From CAYWOS01 sp964459985 (GTDB lineage Bacteria > Bacillota > Clostridia > Christensenellales > Aristaeellaceae), in the NCBI GenBank assembly GCA_964459985.1, contig CAYWOS010000002.1, positions 66,147 through 130,146 on the forward strand: 64,000 bases of DNA, read 5' to 3'. Position 1 is the first letter of the stretch, and every line of letters begins with the position of its first letter. Of the stretch, positions 28,000 through 37,451 are shown piece by piece. The notes under the pieces are model-generated. The model searched no databases. It was not told where the DNA came from and was given only the letters and a program-made list of their open reading frames with translations. Position numbers and translations under genes: made by a program.

Positions 28000-28678
28000 C
28001 GAGGACGCCGGCGTTTTCGCGCGCGAGGAAGATATCCCCATCCAAGGCCAGCCCGACCGTTTTGCCAAGCAGCACAAAGCGCGTGACGCAGCCCTTGGCG
28101 ACCGACAGCTTAAGTTGTTCCTGATCGGAGAATTGCGCGGGAATGAGGATGCCCGCCTGCTTTTCCCGCTCAATCAGCGTCGCGAACCCCTCGAGATCGT
28201 CCTCGTCGGCGGTCAGCGCGCAGAGCGTCGGGGAGTCGGTGAGCGGCAGCGTCATGATGATTTCGCCGTCCTCGACCTCGCCGTTTTCGCGGAAACCGAA
28301 GGAGGAATACAAATCGCGGGCAATTTCGTTGCCTTCCACATAATCGAGCTTGACGACGTCGAACAAATCGGCGTCGCGGATCATTTGCAGCGCCGCCGCC
28401 ATCGCCTGTCTGCCGTAGCCCCTATGCTGTTTGTCGTAAGCGATCATAAAGCGCCATACGCCGCAGCAGCGCTCCTCCGTGTCCCAGTCGAGCATCACAA
28501 AGCCCACGGGCTCGTCGCCGTCCAATATGGCGAAGGGGCGCGCGTGATCGTAATACAGCCATGCCTGCGCCAGCGACACGATATTGGGCGCGACGAAGCG
28601 GTTCTGCGCCTCGGGCAGCTTCATATCCAGCAGCTTTCCAAACGTGCGCTCGCAGACCTTTTCCAGACGAATCATCAT
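27974..28678 (-). CDS. GNAT-family acetyltransferase with an extra C-terminal domain
   Basis: A 234-residue protein. Residues 1-150 are a GNAT domain: AILDGDEPVGFVMLDWD, then MIAYDKQHRGYGRQAMAAAL with the R/Q-x-x-G-x-G/A loop, then KLDYVEGNEIARDLYSSFGF. Residues 150-234 form an additional domain (DLEGFATLIEREKQAGILIP...GKTVGLALDGDIFLARE) that I do not recognise; it may bind substrate or dimerise. Starts ATG 28678 or 28675 both follow AAAGGAG. It has its own TTGCCA/TATAAT promoter. Its stop codon falls in a tandem-repeat array that duplicates the 3' end of the gene. Confidence 0.82.
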   Translation of the reverse strand: MMIRLEKVCERTFGKLLDMKLPEAQNRFVAPNIVSLAQAWLYYDHARPFAILDGDEPVGFVMLDWDTEERCCGVWRFMIAYDKQHRGYGRQAMAAALQMIRDADLFDVVKLDYVEGNEIARDLYSSFGFRENGEVEDGEIIMTLPLTDSPTLCALTADEDDLEGFATLIEREKQAGILIPAQFSDQEQLKLSVAKGCVTRFVLLGKTVGLALDGDIFLARENAGVLARAREMLP

Positions 28679-28715
28679 ATATCTCCTTTGTATGTTCGAT
28701 GGTGAAGCCTTTCCG

Positions 28716-28744
28716 ATTATAGCGCAGAATCCGCCGCGTGGCAA
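28716..28744 (-). promoter_or_regulatory. SigmaA promoter of the two-domain GNAT gene
   Basis: On the minus strand: TTGCCA (28739-28744), a 17-bp spacer and perfect TATAAT (28716-28721), 38 bp before the ATG. Confidence 0.8.
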
Positions 28745-28768
28745 GGAAACGGCAGAAAATACTGGAAA

Positions 28769-28799
28769 CAAAAACGGGAGGCATGTCTGTCTCCCGTTT
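28769..28799 (-). terminator. Terminator of the myo-inositol operon
   Basis: AAACGGGAG (28772-28780) pairs with CTCCCGTTT (28791-28799). On the minus strand a TTTTTG run follows. It lies about 30 bp beyond the iolE stop and upstream of the next reverse-strand promoter. Confidence 0.85.
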
Positions 28800-28827
28800 C
28801 ATGGCGAGCCGCGCGGCGCGGGCGGCG

Positions 28828-29724
28828 TTACAGCCCCGTATGCTCGCGGATGTACCTGCGCGCCTTGACGGCGTACTCGAAGGGGTTTGCCTTGGCGGGG
28901 TCCTGCTCGGCCTCGACGACGACCCAGCCTTCGTAGCCCGCTTGCTCGAGCACATCGAAAATAGGCGCGAAATCGACGTCGCCGTCGCCGGGCACGGTGA
29001 ACACGCCGTTGCGCACGGCGGTCAGAAAGCTCCAGCCCTCGCGCCGCGCCCGGTCGCGGACGGGCAGGCGCACGTCCTTCAAATGCACGTGGCGGACGCG
29101 GGAGACGTATTTTTTGAGGACGGGCAGGGGATCGATGCCCGCGAAGGTCAAATGCCCGCTGTCAAACAGCAGATAGACCAGATCGGGATCGATTTCCGCC
29201 ATGAAGCGGTCGATCTCCTCGGTGGTCTGCACGCCGGTGCCCATGTGGTGGTGACAGGTCAGCGTCATGCCCTTTTCCTTGGCGAGCGCGCCCATTTCGT
29301 TATAGCCCTTGGCGACGAGCCGCCATTGCGCGTCGGTGTAGACGGGCTTTTGATCGCCGAAAATGTTCAAATCCCTGCCCTGAATGGAATTGCCCTGCTC
29401 GGACGCGCCGATGACGCGCGCGCCCAGCGCGTGCAGGCGGTCGCGGTGAGCGATGAAGTTTTTGATCGTCACGTCGTAAGGCTCGCTCGTGAACAGGCTT
29501 GAAAACCACGCGTTGCAGATGGTCAGGCCGCGCGCGTCGAGCTTGCGCTTGAGGATGGAAACATCCTGCGGGTATTTGTTGCCGATCTCCGAGCCTTTGA
29601 AGCCCGCCAGCGCCATTTCGCTGACGCATTGCTCGAAGGTGTTTTCCTTGCCGAGATCGGGCAGATCGTCGTTGGTCCAGCCGATGGGCGCGATGCCGAG
29701 TTTGACCTTGCTTTTGTCGAGCAT
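28828..29724 (-). CDS. iolE: Inosose (2-keto-myo-inositol) dehydratase
   Basis: A 298-residue TIM-barrel enzyme of the xylose-isomerase-like family. It would dehydrate 2-keto-myo-inositol to a trihydroxycyclohexane-dione, step 2 of inositol breakdown. [18 protein letters not shown] is the characteristic IolE start. Metal-ligand regions include [31 protein letters not shown] and HVHLKDVR. Length is normal. It is the last gene of the iol operon, 15 bp behind iolD and just before the operon terminator. Confidence 0.95.
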   Translation of the reverse strand: MLDKSKVKLGIAPIGWTNDDLPDLGKENTFEQCVSEMALAGFKGSEIGNKYPQDVSILKRKLDARGLTICNAWFSSLFTSEPYDVTIKNFIAHRDRLHALGARVIGASEQGNSIQGRDLNIFGDQKPVYTDAQWRLVAKGYNEMGALAKEKGMTLTCHHHMGTGVQTTEEIDRFMAEIDPDLVYLLFDSGHLTFAGIDPLPVLKKYVSRVRHVHLKDVRLPVRDRARREGWSFLTAVRNGVFTVPGDGDVDFAPIFDVLEQAGYEGWVVVEAEQDPAKANPFEYAVKARRYIREHTGL

Positions 29725-29739
29725 GAAGGAGCCCTCCCG

Positions 29740-31593
29740 TCAGAATTTTCTGGTATCGTCGATATGCTTGATTTGATCGTTGTATGCCGCCCGGACGCGC
29801 GGCTGGGTCGACACTTCGGCGACGCCGACGCGCCACCAGCTTTCAAACCCCGGCGTCATGCTGCCGGGCAGCACCTTGATATCGTACAGGACGGGTTTGT
29901 CCTGCGTGAGCGCGTCGCGCAGCGCGAGGAGCAGTTCGTCCTCCGTGCGGACGGCGTACGCTTTGAGTCCGTAGCCCTCGGCGCACTTGGCGAAATCAAA
30001 CGGCATGACGCCGCCGTTAAGTTCGCCCGTCGTCTCATTGCGGAAGTTGAACACCGTGCCGAAGGTGTCGCCGCCCTGATTGTTCTGGAGATTCTCGATG
30101 CAGCCCCAGCCCGAATTGTCGAACAGGCAGAAATGCACGCGCAGATGCTCCTGCAGGCAGGTGACCATCTCGCTGTGCGCCATGAGGAAGGTGCCGTCGC
30201 CGAAGAAGGAATACACCTCGCTGCCCGGGCAGGCAAGCTTGACGCCCAGCGCGCCGTTGATTTCATAGCCCATGTTGGAGAAGCCGTACTCCATATGATA
30301 GGTATCGCGGTCGCCCGGACGGAACAGGCGCTGCATATCGCCCGGCAGGCTGCCCGCGCTGCCCACGGCGATGTCCTTCTTTTGCATGAAGGCGTTGATG
30401 ATGCCAAGCGCGCGGGTCTGCGTCAGCCCGCGTTCGCTTTTCGCGGCATAATACGAATCGGCGATCGCCTCCCAGCGCATTTTGGCGTCGGCGATTTCCC
30501 CGCGATAGGCGGGTTTGTAGCCTTGAAGCGCCGTGGTCAGCGCGGTCAGCCCCTCGCGCGCGTCGCACACGATCGGCTCGCCGTCCATTTTCACGGCGTC
30601 AAAGGGGCAGATGTTAAGGGAAACCACCTTGGCGTCCTCTTTGAACAGCCATTTGGAGCAGGTGGTGAAATCGGTCAGGCGCGTGCCGACGGCGAGGAGC
30701 GCGTCGGCGTCCCGCGCGATTTCGTTCGCCGCCTGACCGCCCGTTACGCCCACGCCGCCCAGATTGAGCGGATGCGCCCATGATATCGTGCCCTTGCCCG
30801 CCTGCGTTTCGCAAAAGGGGATGCCCGTCTGTTCGCAGAACGCCTGCAATTCGTCGCCCGCCCGCGAGTAGCGGACGCCGCCGCCCAGAATGACGAGCGG
30901 GCGCTCGGCGCGTGTGAGGATATCGGCGGCGCGCTGAATCTGCGACGCCGTCGGCGGCCGGCGGTCGATATGCCACACGCGTTTCCGCAGGAAGGATTCG
31001 GGGTAATCATATGCCTCGCCCTCGACGTCCTGCGGCATGGCGAGGCAGACCGCGCCGGTATCGGCGGGATCGGTCAGCGCGCGCATACCGTGGATGGCGG
31101 CGGTCATGAGCTGTTCGGGGCGCTCGACGCGGTCGAAATACCGGCACACGCCGCGAAAGGCGTCGGTCACCGTTTGCCCGAAGGATTGGAAAAACTCCGC
31201 CTGCTGCAGCACCGGGTCGGGCTGGCGGCAGGCGAAGGTGTCGCCGGGCAGCAAGAGGAGCGGGATGCGGTTCGCCGTCGCGCAGCCGGCGGCGGTGACC
31301 ATATTCATCGCGCCCGGGCCGATGGAAGACACGCACGGGATGATTTCGAGCCGGTTCTTTTGCTTGGCGAACGCCATGGCGGCGAGCGCCATGTTCTGCT
31401 CGTTCTTGCCCTGCAAAAAGCGGATGCCGTGCCCGCCCTGCGCCAGCGCCTGCCCGACGCCCACCACGCAGCCGTGCCCGAACACGCCGAATAGATTGTT
31501 GACGAATTTCGTTTCGGCGCCGTCTATCTCGATGTATTGGTTATCGAGGAATCGGACGAGCGCCTGCGCCATGGTCAGCCGGACGGTTTTCAT
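29740..31593 (-). CDS. iolD: 3D-(3,5/4)-trihydroxycyclohexane-1,2-dione acylhydrolase
   Basis: A 617-residue thiamine-diphosphate enzyme that opens the cyclohexane ring to 5-deoxy-glucuronate, step 3 of the pathway. It has the three-domain acetolactate-synthase-like architecture: N-terminal Pyr domain (LTMAQALVRFLDNQYIEI, FGHGCVVGVG), the central domain with RPLVILGGGVRYS, and the C-terminal PP domain with the ThDP-binding GDGTFLMA and the Asn motif (FDNSGWGCIENLQ). ATG 31593 overlaps the stop of iolB by four bases (ATGA); a longer frame to 31890 runs inside iolB. Slightly shorter than the Bacillus enzyme but complete. Confidence 0.96.
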   Translation of the reverse strand: MKTVRLTMAQALVRFLDNQYIEIDGAETKFVNNLFGVFGHGCVVGVGQALAQGGHGIRFLQGKNEQNMALAAMAFAKQKNRLEIIPCVSSIGPGAMNMVTAAGCATANRIPLLLLPGDTFACRQPDPVLQQAEFFQSFGQTVTDAFRGVCRYFDRVERPEQLMTAAIHGMRALTDPADTGAVCLAMPQDVEGEAYDYPESFLRKRVWHIDRRPPTASQIQRAADILTRAERPLVILGGGVRYSRAGDELQAFCEQTGIPFCETQAGKGTISWAHPLNLGGVGVTGGQAANEIARDADALLAVGTRLTDFTTCSKWLFKEDAKVVSLNICPFDAVKMDGEPIVCDAREGLTALTTALQGYKPAYRGEIADAKMRWEAIADSYYAAKSERGLTQTRALGIINAFMQKKDIAVGSAGSLPGDMQRLFRPGDRDTYHMEYGFSNMGYEINGALGVKLACPGSEVYSFFGDGTFLMAHSEMVTCLQEHLRVHFCLFDNSGWGCIENLQNNQGGDTFGTVFNFRNETTGELNGGVMPFDFAKCAEGYGLKAYAVRTEDELLLALRDALTQDKPVLYDIKVLPGSMTPGFESWWRVGVAEVSTQPRVRAAYNDQIKHIDDTRKF

Positions 31594-32390
31594 GCGTCGT
31601 CCCCCCAATACCGCGCGTTCGCGCCCTGCACCCACAGGTACTCGGGCAGGAAGGTGGGCGTAATGTACGGCTGATCGGGCAAGTGCCGGATCGCCCAGAG
31701 ATACCACAGCGCGTAACCCGGCGGCGTGCAGTGCGGATGCGTCAGCCCCGGCGCGATGAACACGGTATCGTTGGCATGTACCTTGAGCACGTCTTCGCCG
31801 ACCTCGGCGTAGCCGAAACCGCCCTCGGGATTGGTTTTGTAGTAGTAAATCTCGGGCTGCGGGTGATGATGCGGCGGATAACTCGACCATTTGCCCGGGA
31901 AGCCGATGACCTCGCCGAGCACGAGATTCGCGTACGGCGCGCTCCGATAATCGAAGACGGTGCGCACGATGCGCGTGCTCGTTTCATGCATCAGCCCCTT
32001 GCCCCGGTATTCGTCCGGCGTGTCCTTCGGGAGGTACAGCTTCGCGCCGAACAGACGGTCGTTGTCGGTGCGCAGGAGATTGATTTCAACGTCGTCCGTC
32101 AGCGCCGTTACCGTGACGGAAACCGAGCGGTCAACGTGCAGCGCCGTGGGCGGCGCGTCGAAACAATTCTCGCGGGTTTCCTCGTGCCTGCCGCCCGTCC
32201 AGTCGAATCTGACGCCGCCGTATACGAGCAGGAACGCCTTTTCGAGCTTGGAATCGTCTAAATAGCTGTCGCCCTTTTTCATGCGCAGCACGCCGAAATC
32301 CATCAGCATATCGCCGTGCTCGCCGTCCATGCGCGACAGCCATGTCATGCCGAATGGATGCGCGCCGCGCGCGCGTGTGATCAGGCTCAT
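31590..32390 (-). CDS. iolB: 5-deoxy-glucuronate isomerase
   Basis: A 266-residue double-cupin enzyme that isomerises 5-deoxy-glucuronate to 5-dehydro-2-deoxy-gluconate. The C-terminal cupin shows the metal-binding set SSYPPHHHPQPEIYYY and a later HPHCTPPGYALWYLWAIR segment typical of IolB. ATG 32390 is one base past the iolG stop; its ribosome site (GGAGG) lies within the last codons of iolG. The 3' end overlaps iolD by four bases, so translation is tightly coupled. Confidence 0.95.
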   Translation of the reverse strand: MSLITRARGAHPFGMTWLSRMDGEHGDMLMDFGVLRMKKGDSYLDDSKLEKAFLLVYGGVRFDWTGGRHEETRENCFDAPPTALHVDRSVSVTVTALTDDVEINLLRTDNDRLFGAKLYLPKDTPDEYRGKGLMHETSTRIVRTVFDYRSAPYANLVLGEVIGFPGKWSSYPPHHHPQPEIYYYKTNPEGGFGYAEVGEDVLKVHANDTVFIAPGLTHPHCTPPGYALWYLWAIRHLPDQPYITPTFLPEYLWVQGANARYWGDDA

Positions 32391-32391
32391 G

Positions 32392-33411
32392 TCACGCCTC
32401 CAGAATTTCGGAAATCCTGACCGGGCGATGCTCGTCAAGCGATTTCTTGGCGGCCTTTGCCATCACGACGCTCATGAGCCCGGCGTGAATGCCCACCGGC
32501 ACGTCGGTATCGTTCACGACGGCGGCGATGAACTGCTTCATTTCTTCAATAAAGGACGCCATGTAGCGCTCGAGGAAGAAGAACTGCGGCTTGTCGCTCA
32601 TCACGCCCGCCGCCGTCGACACGCGCACCGTGCTGTCGCCGTCGTTCTCGCCCGCCGCCATGCCGAGGCTGCCGAATACCTCGACGCGCTGGTCGTAGCC
32701 GTACGCTGCGCGGCGGCTGTTGTCGATGACGCCGAGCGCGCCGTTTTCAAAGGTCAGCGTGACGATGGCGGTATCGACGTCGCCCGCCGCGCCGATGCGC
32801 TTGTCGACCAGACTCGTGCCCATGGCGTACACTTCGGTCACGTCGCAGCCGGCGAGGTACATCGCCATGTCGAAATCGTGAATCATCATATCGATGTACA
32901 GCCCGCCCGAGGAGGCGGCGTACTCGGGGGAGGGCGGCTCGGGATCGCGCGAGGTGATCTTGATGATCTCGACCGCGCCCAGCGTCCCGTCCTGCGCGAG
33001 TTGCCTGACGCGGCCGTGATTGTGGTCAAAGCGGCGGTTGAAGCCGATTTGCAGCTTCATGCCCGTTTCCTGTGCGACGCGCGCCGTTTCCCTGATCTTC
33101 TCAATCGTCAGGTCGACGGGCTTTTCGCAGAACACGTGCTTGCCCGCGCGCATGGCGGCGATGGCGATCTCGGCGTGCGTGGGCGTCGGCGAGCAGACGA
33201 GCACGGCGTCGATGGTCGGATCGTCCACGACGTCCCGGTAATCGGTCGAATACTTGGGGATGCCAAAGCGCGCGGCGAGCTTTTTCGCCGCTTCCCCGTT
33301 CACGTCGGTGACGGCGGCGATCTCCGCCTCGGGGATGTGGTAGGTGACGGACTGCGCGTGCACGTTGCCGATGCGCCCCGCGCCGACGATGCCCAGACGT
33401 AGTTTTTTCAT
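32392..33411 (-). CDS. iolG: myo-Inositol 2-dehydrogenase
   Basis: A 339-residue Gfo/Idh/MocA-family enzyme, assigned as the NAD-dependent first step of inositol catabolism. LRLGIVGAGRIGNVHAQSV is the Rossmann loop, EKPVDL contains the catalytic Lys, and the segment GGLYIDMMIHDFDMA carries the conserved Asp/His pair of IolG-type dehydrogenases (D-x-x-x-H-D). AAAGGAG precedes ATG 33411. It lies between iolA and iolB with a 179-bp gap upstream, so an internal promoter is possible though I see none. Confidence 0.93.
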   Translation of the reverse strand: MKKLRLGIVGAGRIGNVHAQSVTYHIPEAEIAAVTDVNGEAAKKLAARFGIPKYSTDYRDVVDDPTIDAVLVCSPTPTHAEIAIAAMRAGKHVFCEKPVDLTIEKIRETARVAQETGMKLQIGFNRRFDHNHGRVRQLAQDGTLGAVEIIKITSRDPEPPSPEYAASSGGLYIDMMIHDFDMAMYLAGCDVTEVYAMGTSLVDKRIGAAGDVDTAIVTLTFENGALGVIDNSRRAAYGYDQRVEVFGSLGMAAGENDGDSTVRVSTAAGVMSDKPQFFFLERYMASFIEEMKQFIAAVVNDTDVPVGIHAGLMSVVMAKAAKKSLDEHRPVRISEILEA

Positions 33412-33590
33412 GGGGATATCTCCTTTTGTTGATGATGTGCCGGATAAGCCGTGAAACCGCCTGATACGCCGCGTATGTTGCGGGCGGTATCGGTCTTGGG
33501 TTCGCGAGGACTGCATGATCCCTGTATCGTCCCGCACGCGGCGCGGAATGCGGCCGCGCAGGTTTGCCTGCCGGATGCCCGTATGTCGCT

Positions 33591-35102
33591 TTACAGCGAT
33601 CCGTCCCACGTATTCACCGTGGATTTTGTCTTTTCCTCCTCGTCGAACCAGCGCGTGGTGACGCACTTGGATTCGGTGTAGAAGCGGAAGGCGTCCTTGC
33701 CGTGGCAGTGGAGATCGCCGAAGAAGGACTGCTTGTGTCCGCAGAAGGGGAAAACGCCCATCGGCACGGGAATGCCGACGTTGACGCCCACCATGCCGCC
33801 GTCGGTGCGCTTGGCGAATTCGCGCGCGTAGTGCCCGTTCTGCGTGAAGATGACCGAGCCGTTGGCGAAGGGGTTGCGGTTCATGAGCGCAAGGCCTTCC
33901 TCGAAATCGCGGACGCGCTTGACGCACAGCACGGGGCCGAAAACCTCGCGCGTGCCGATCGTCATGTCCTCCGTCACATGATCGAAGATGGTGTGCCCGA
34001 TGTAGTAGCCGTTTTCATACCCCGGCACCTTGACGCCGCGCCCGTCGAGCACCAGCTTTGCGCCTTCGTCCACGCCCTTTTGAATCCAGTTTTCGACGAA
34101 TTCCATGTGTCCCTTGCTGCCGACGGGACCTAAATTCGTGGCTTTGTCGTAGGCGGGGCCGATTTTCTGTTGTCTGCACAGGCGGACCAGCTCTTCCACC
34201 AGTTGATCGGCGATTTCTTCCTCGGCGACCACGGCGGGCAGCGCCATGCAGCGCTCGCCCGCGCAGCCGAAGGCGCTGTTCATGATGCCCGCCGCCGTGC
34301 GCGTGAGGGGCGCGTCGCGCAGCACCAGCGCGTGGTTCTTCGCCTCGCACAGCGCCTGCACGCGCTTGCCGTGCGCGGCGGCGGTGGCGTAGACGTGCAG
34401 CCCCACCTCGGTCGAGCCGACGAAGGTGACGCCGCGCACGTCGGGATGCGTCAAAAACAGTTCCGCCTCATGCCGCGAGCAGGGGACGATGTTGAACACG
34501 CCGTCCGGCACGCCGGCTTCTTTGTAAAGCTCGGCGAATTTGAGCGAGGTCATGGGCGTCGTCGAGGCGGGCTTGAGCACGAACGTGTTGCCGCACACGA
34601 TGGCGAGCGGCGCCATCCAGCCCACCGGGATCATGGCGGGGAAGTTCCACGGCGCGATGCCGGCGAACACGCCGAGGGGCTCGCGGTACAGCGTGGTATC
34701 GTAGCCGCTCGAGGTGTCCATCAGGCTTTCGCCCATGAGCAGGCTGGGCGCGGACGCCGCCAGCTCGGTCATTTCAAGCGCCTTGCCCACGTCGCCCGCC
34801 GCTTCCGCCCACGCCTTGCCGTTCTCGGTGGCGCACAGCAGCGTCAGCTCGTCCATGTCGCGCTCGATGAGCGAGCGCAATTTGAGCATGATGCCCGCGC
34901 GCTTTCGCACCGGCGTGTTTTTCCACGCCGGGAAAGCGGCCTTGGCGCAGGCGATGGCGTCCTCGACCTCGCTTTTCGTGCACTGCGGCACGCGCGCGAC
35001 GGGGCTGCCCGTCGAGGGATCGTAAATCGTGGTGTACTTTTCGGACGCGCTTTGGACAAACTGCCCGCCGATGAAGGGTTTCATGGTGTTGATGTCGTTC
35101 AT
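33591..35102 (-). CDS. iolA: Methylmalonate-semialdehyde dehydrogenase (CoA-acylating)
   Basis: A 503-residue aldehyde dehydrogenase of the MmsA/IolA group. It converts malonate semialdehyde from inositol breakdown to acetyl-CoA. The NAD site PWNFPAMIPVGWMAPLAI, the glycine motif TFVGSTEVG and the catalytic Cys in GCAGERCMALP are all present. The MmsA-specific C-terminal FCGHKQSFFGDLHCHGKDA and FYTESKCVTTRW follow. TAAGGAGG precedes ATG 35102, ten bases after iolC. It completes the route from inositol to central metabolism. Confidence 0.95.
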   Translation of the reverse strand: MNDINTMKPFIGGQFVQSASEKYTTIYDPSTGSPVARVPQCTKSEVEDAIACAKAAFPAWKNTPVRKRAGIMLKLRSLIERDMDELTLLCATENGKAWAEAAGDVGKALEMTELAASAPSLLMGESLMDTSSGYDTTLYREPLGVFAGIAPWNFPAMIPVGWMAPLAIVCGNTFVLKPASTTPMTSLKFAELYKEAGVPDGVFNIVPCSRHEAELFLTHPDVRGVTFVGSTEVGLHVYATAAAHGKRVQALCEAKNHALVLRDAPLTRTAAGIMNSAFGCAGERCMALPAVVAEEEIADQLVEELVRLCRQQKIGPAYDKATNLGPVGSKGHMEFVENWIQKGVDEGAKLVLDGRGVKVPGYENGYYIGHTIFDHVTEDMTIGTREVFGPVLCVKRVRDFEEGLALMNRNPFANGSVIFTQNGHYAREFAKRTDGGMVGVNVGIPVPMGVFPFCGHKQSFFGDLHCHGKDAFRFYTESKCVTTRWFDEEEKTKSTVNTWDGSL

Positions 35103-35112
35103 GCGAACCTCC

Positions 35113-36117
35113 TTACAGGGTCGATACCATATCGCCGTATTTGGATTTTTCTTCCAAGATGAATTGTTTGAGCGCCGCTTCGCTCGGCATATCGCGGCTG
35201 CAGGCATGGCTGGCGACGAGCATCGCCGCCGACGCGCTGCCCATTTCGAGCGCCTCGGGGAGCGGTTTTCCGCCCATCAGCCCGTGCAGGAAGGCGCTGG
35301 CGTAACCGTCGCCGCCGCCGAAACCCTTGAGCGCCGCGACGGGGAAGGGCTTGACGAGATAGCTTGCGCCCTTCGTATAGGCGGACGACCCCTGCTTGCC
35401 GTGCTTGATGACGACGATTTCGGCGCGCCTGCCGAGCCAGTAATCGGCGCTCGCGGCGTCTGTTCCGTCAAGCGAGAGCAGGCGTTCCATGCGATCAAAC
35501 TCCTCGCGGCTGCCCATGACGATGTCGCTCTTCTCGGCGACCAGCGAGGTATAGACGGCGATCTCGTCGTCGTTTTGCCATGTGTAGGCGCGGTAATCGG
35601 CGTCGAAGACGACGCGGACGCCGTTCTTGATCGCATAGGTCAGCGCCTTGAGCGCCGCCTCGCGCGTGGGCGAGCAGCAAAGCGACGTGCCCGATATGAG
35701 CAGCGCGGCGGCGGAGGCGATATAGCTTTCGTCCACGTCGTCCGGATGCAGCATGAGATCGGCGACGCCCTCGCGGTACATGAGGATGGAGGATTTCTCC
35801 GGCGAGAGGATTTCGGTGAAGGTCAGCCCGAGCTTTTCGCCGTTCCGGCAGCGCGTGACGTGCGAGCAGTCGATGCCCTCGTTCTCAAAAAATCCCGTCA
35901 CGAAATCGCCGAACTGGTCGTCCGACACCTTGCCAAGAAAGCCGACCCTGTCGCCCAATCGCGCCATGCCCACGGCGATGTTGGCGGGCGAGCCGCCCAG
36001 ATATTTATTGAAATGCTCCGATTGGCTGAGCGGCCGGTTGTAATCGGTGGGGTTGAAATCGATGGCGACGCGCCCCACGGGGATGATATGCAGGGTTTTT
36101 TGAAGATCAAATCGCAT
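35113..36117 (-). CDS. iolC: 5-dehydro-2-deoxygluconokinase
   Basis: A 334-residue PfkB/ribokinase-family sugar kinase that phosphorylates 5-dehydro-2-deoxy-gluconate at C6. The N-terminal LGGSPANIAVGMARLG matches the substrate-lid and glycine motif, and GFGGGDGYASAFLHGLM is the catalytic-Asp/anion-hole motif (the GxGD type seen in IolC). It starts two bases after the aldolase gene and ends ten bases before iolA. All motifs are intact. Confidence 0.95.
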   Translation of the reverse strand: MRFDLQKTLHIIPVGRVAIDFNPTDYNRPLSQSEHFNKYLGGSPANIAVGMARLGDRVGFLGKVSDDQFGDFVTGFFENEGIDCSHVTRCRNGEKLGLTFTEILSPEKSSILMYREGVADLMLHPDDVDESYIASAAALLISGTSLCCSPTREAALKALTYAIKNGVRVVFDADYRAYTWQNDDEIAVYTSLVAEKSDIVMGSREEFDRMERLLSLDGTDAASADYWLGRRAEIVVIKHGKQGSSAYTKGASYLVKPFPVAALKGFGGGDGYASAFLHGLMGGKPLPEALEMGSASAAMLVASHACSRDMPSEAALKQFILEEKSKYGDMVSTL

Positions 36118-36119
36118 GT

Positions 36120-36938
36120 TTACGCCCTCCCTTCGCCGCCGAACAGCCGGATGCGCGCGGCGGCGACGTCGCGCACGGCGTCCCTTGACGACGCGATCTG
36201 ACTGAACAGATCGTCCGATTGCCGCGCGCCCGCCGCCGCCATGAAGATTTCGGTGGCAATGTTGATTTTGACCATGCCCAGCGCGATGAGCCTTTGAAAC
36301 TGTTCCTCCCGAAGCCCCGAGCCGCCGTGCAGCACGAGCGCCGCGCGGAGTCTGCCGCGCAGCTCTTCCAATATATCGTAACGCAGGATTGGCGCTTCGG
36401 CGTACAGCCCGTGCGCGTTGCCGATGCCCACGGCGAGCGCGTCCACGCCCGTTTCGTCCATGCGCAGGCAGTCCTCGATCGTCGCCGCCACGCCGGGCGA
36501 TTCGCCGCCCGTTTCTTCGCGCCCGACGCGCCCGACCTCAGCCTCGACCGACGCGCCCGTTTGCGCCGCCAGACGGATGACCGATTCGGTCAGGCGGATG
36601 TTTTCATCGATGGGCAGCGCCGAGCCGTCGATCATCACCGATGTAAAGCCCAGTTCAAGCGCCTGACGGACGCAGCGCGGCGTTTGCCCGTGATCCAGAT
36701 GCACGGCGACGGGCGTCGCCGCTTCGCGCGCGGCGGCGAGCATCATGGGCGCGATCAGGGGCAGGGGAGAATAGGGCAGTCGCTGCTCGGCGATCTGCAG
36801 AATGACCGGCGCGCGCGTTTCCTCGGCGGCTTCGATCACGCCCATGATGCACTCCATGTTGGCGACGCTGAACGCGCCGACGGCATACCGTCCCTCGCGC
36901 GCCTTGTTCAGCAGCTCCCGCATCGTGTAAAGCGCCAT
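36120..36938 (-). CDS. iolJ: Class II aldolase, probable 6-phospho-5-dehydro-2-deoxy-gluconate aldolase
   Basis: A 272-residue zinc-dependent class II aldolase of the fructose-bisphosphate/tagatose-bisphosphate family. VAVHLDHGQ holds catalytic Asp and first Zn His, EAEVGRVG contains a metal-binding Glu, AVGIGNAHGLY the second Zn His, and LHGGSGLREEQ the third. Position at the head of an otherwise complete iol operon supports the IolJ role (to DHAP and malonate semialdehyde); a general sugar-bisphosphate aldolase is the alternative. It is the first gene of the operon, preceded by a long repeat-rich leader. Confidence 0.88.
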   Translation of the reverse strand: MALYTMRELLNKAREGRYAVGAFSVANMECIMGVIEAAEETRAPVILQIAEQRLPYSPLPLIAPMMLAAAREAATPVAVHLDHGQTPRCVRQALELGFTSVMIDGSALPIDENIRLTESVIRLAAQTGASVEAEVGRVGREETGGESPGVAATIEDCLRMDETGVDALAVGIGNAHGLYAEAPILRYDILEELRGRLRAALVLHGGSGLREEQFQRLIALGMVKINIATEIFMAAAGARQSDDLFSQIASSRDAVRDVAAARIRLFGGEGRA

Positions 36939-37141
36939 ATCGTTTTTCTCCCTCTCGCCGTTTTGTCCGCGCGGTCATGAATGATGACGTGTCCGCGCGG
37001 CGCGAAATGCGACAGCCTGCCTGTTCTCTGTCCGTCCGCCTGCCGCCGCAGCCCTGACGCCCGTTCTATCTTCACCGTCCGCGCCGGATTATGATGCGGA
37101 AGCCGACGTAACGCGTGATCAAACATTTGCCGCTGCCCGCG

Positions 37142-37430
37142 CTGTCCGCGTCGCCCATGCTGTCCGCACCGCCTGCCGTCCGCGCTACCGGCTGCCGTTC
37201 GCGCCGCACGCGCTGTCGGCGCTGGCTGTATTGCCCGTGCCGTTAGCCGTCGTCCGCGTCGCCTGTGCCGTCCGCGCCGCCCGCACCGCCTGCCGTCCGC
37301 GTCGCCTGTGCCGTCCGCGTCGCCCGCGCTACCGGCTGCCGTCCGTATTGCCCGTACCGTTAGCCGTCGTCCGCGTTACCGGCTGCCGTTCGCGCCGCCT
37401 GTATCGTCCGTGTCGCCCGCGTGCTTTCCG
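37142..37430. repeat. Degenerate GC-rich minisatellite between iolJ and lysA
   Basis: Many imperfect copies of a CCGTCCGCGTCGCC-like motif. One 32-bp segment occurs twice with one mismatch (37228-37259 and 37345-37376), and GGCTGCCGTTCGCGCCGC recurs near 37190 and 37380. Open frames through it have stop codons or pure Arg/Pro/Ala composition, so it looks non-coding. The remainder of the 744-bp gap (36939-37141) holds nothing I can name apart from a pair of palindromic CCGCGCGG elements. Confidence 0.75.
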
Positions 37431-37451
37431 AACGCCTTTCATGACCTGCTC

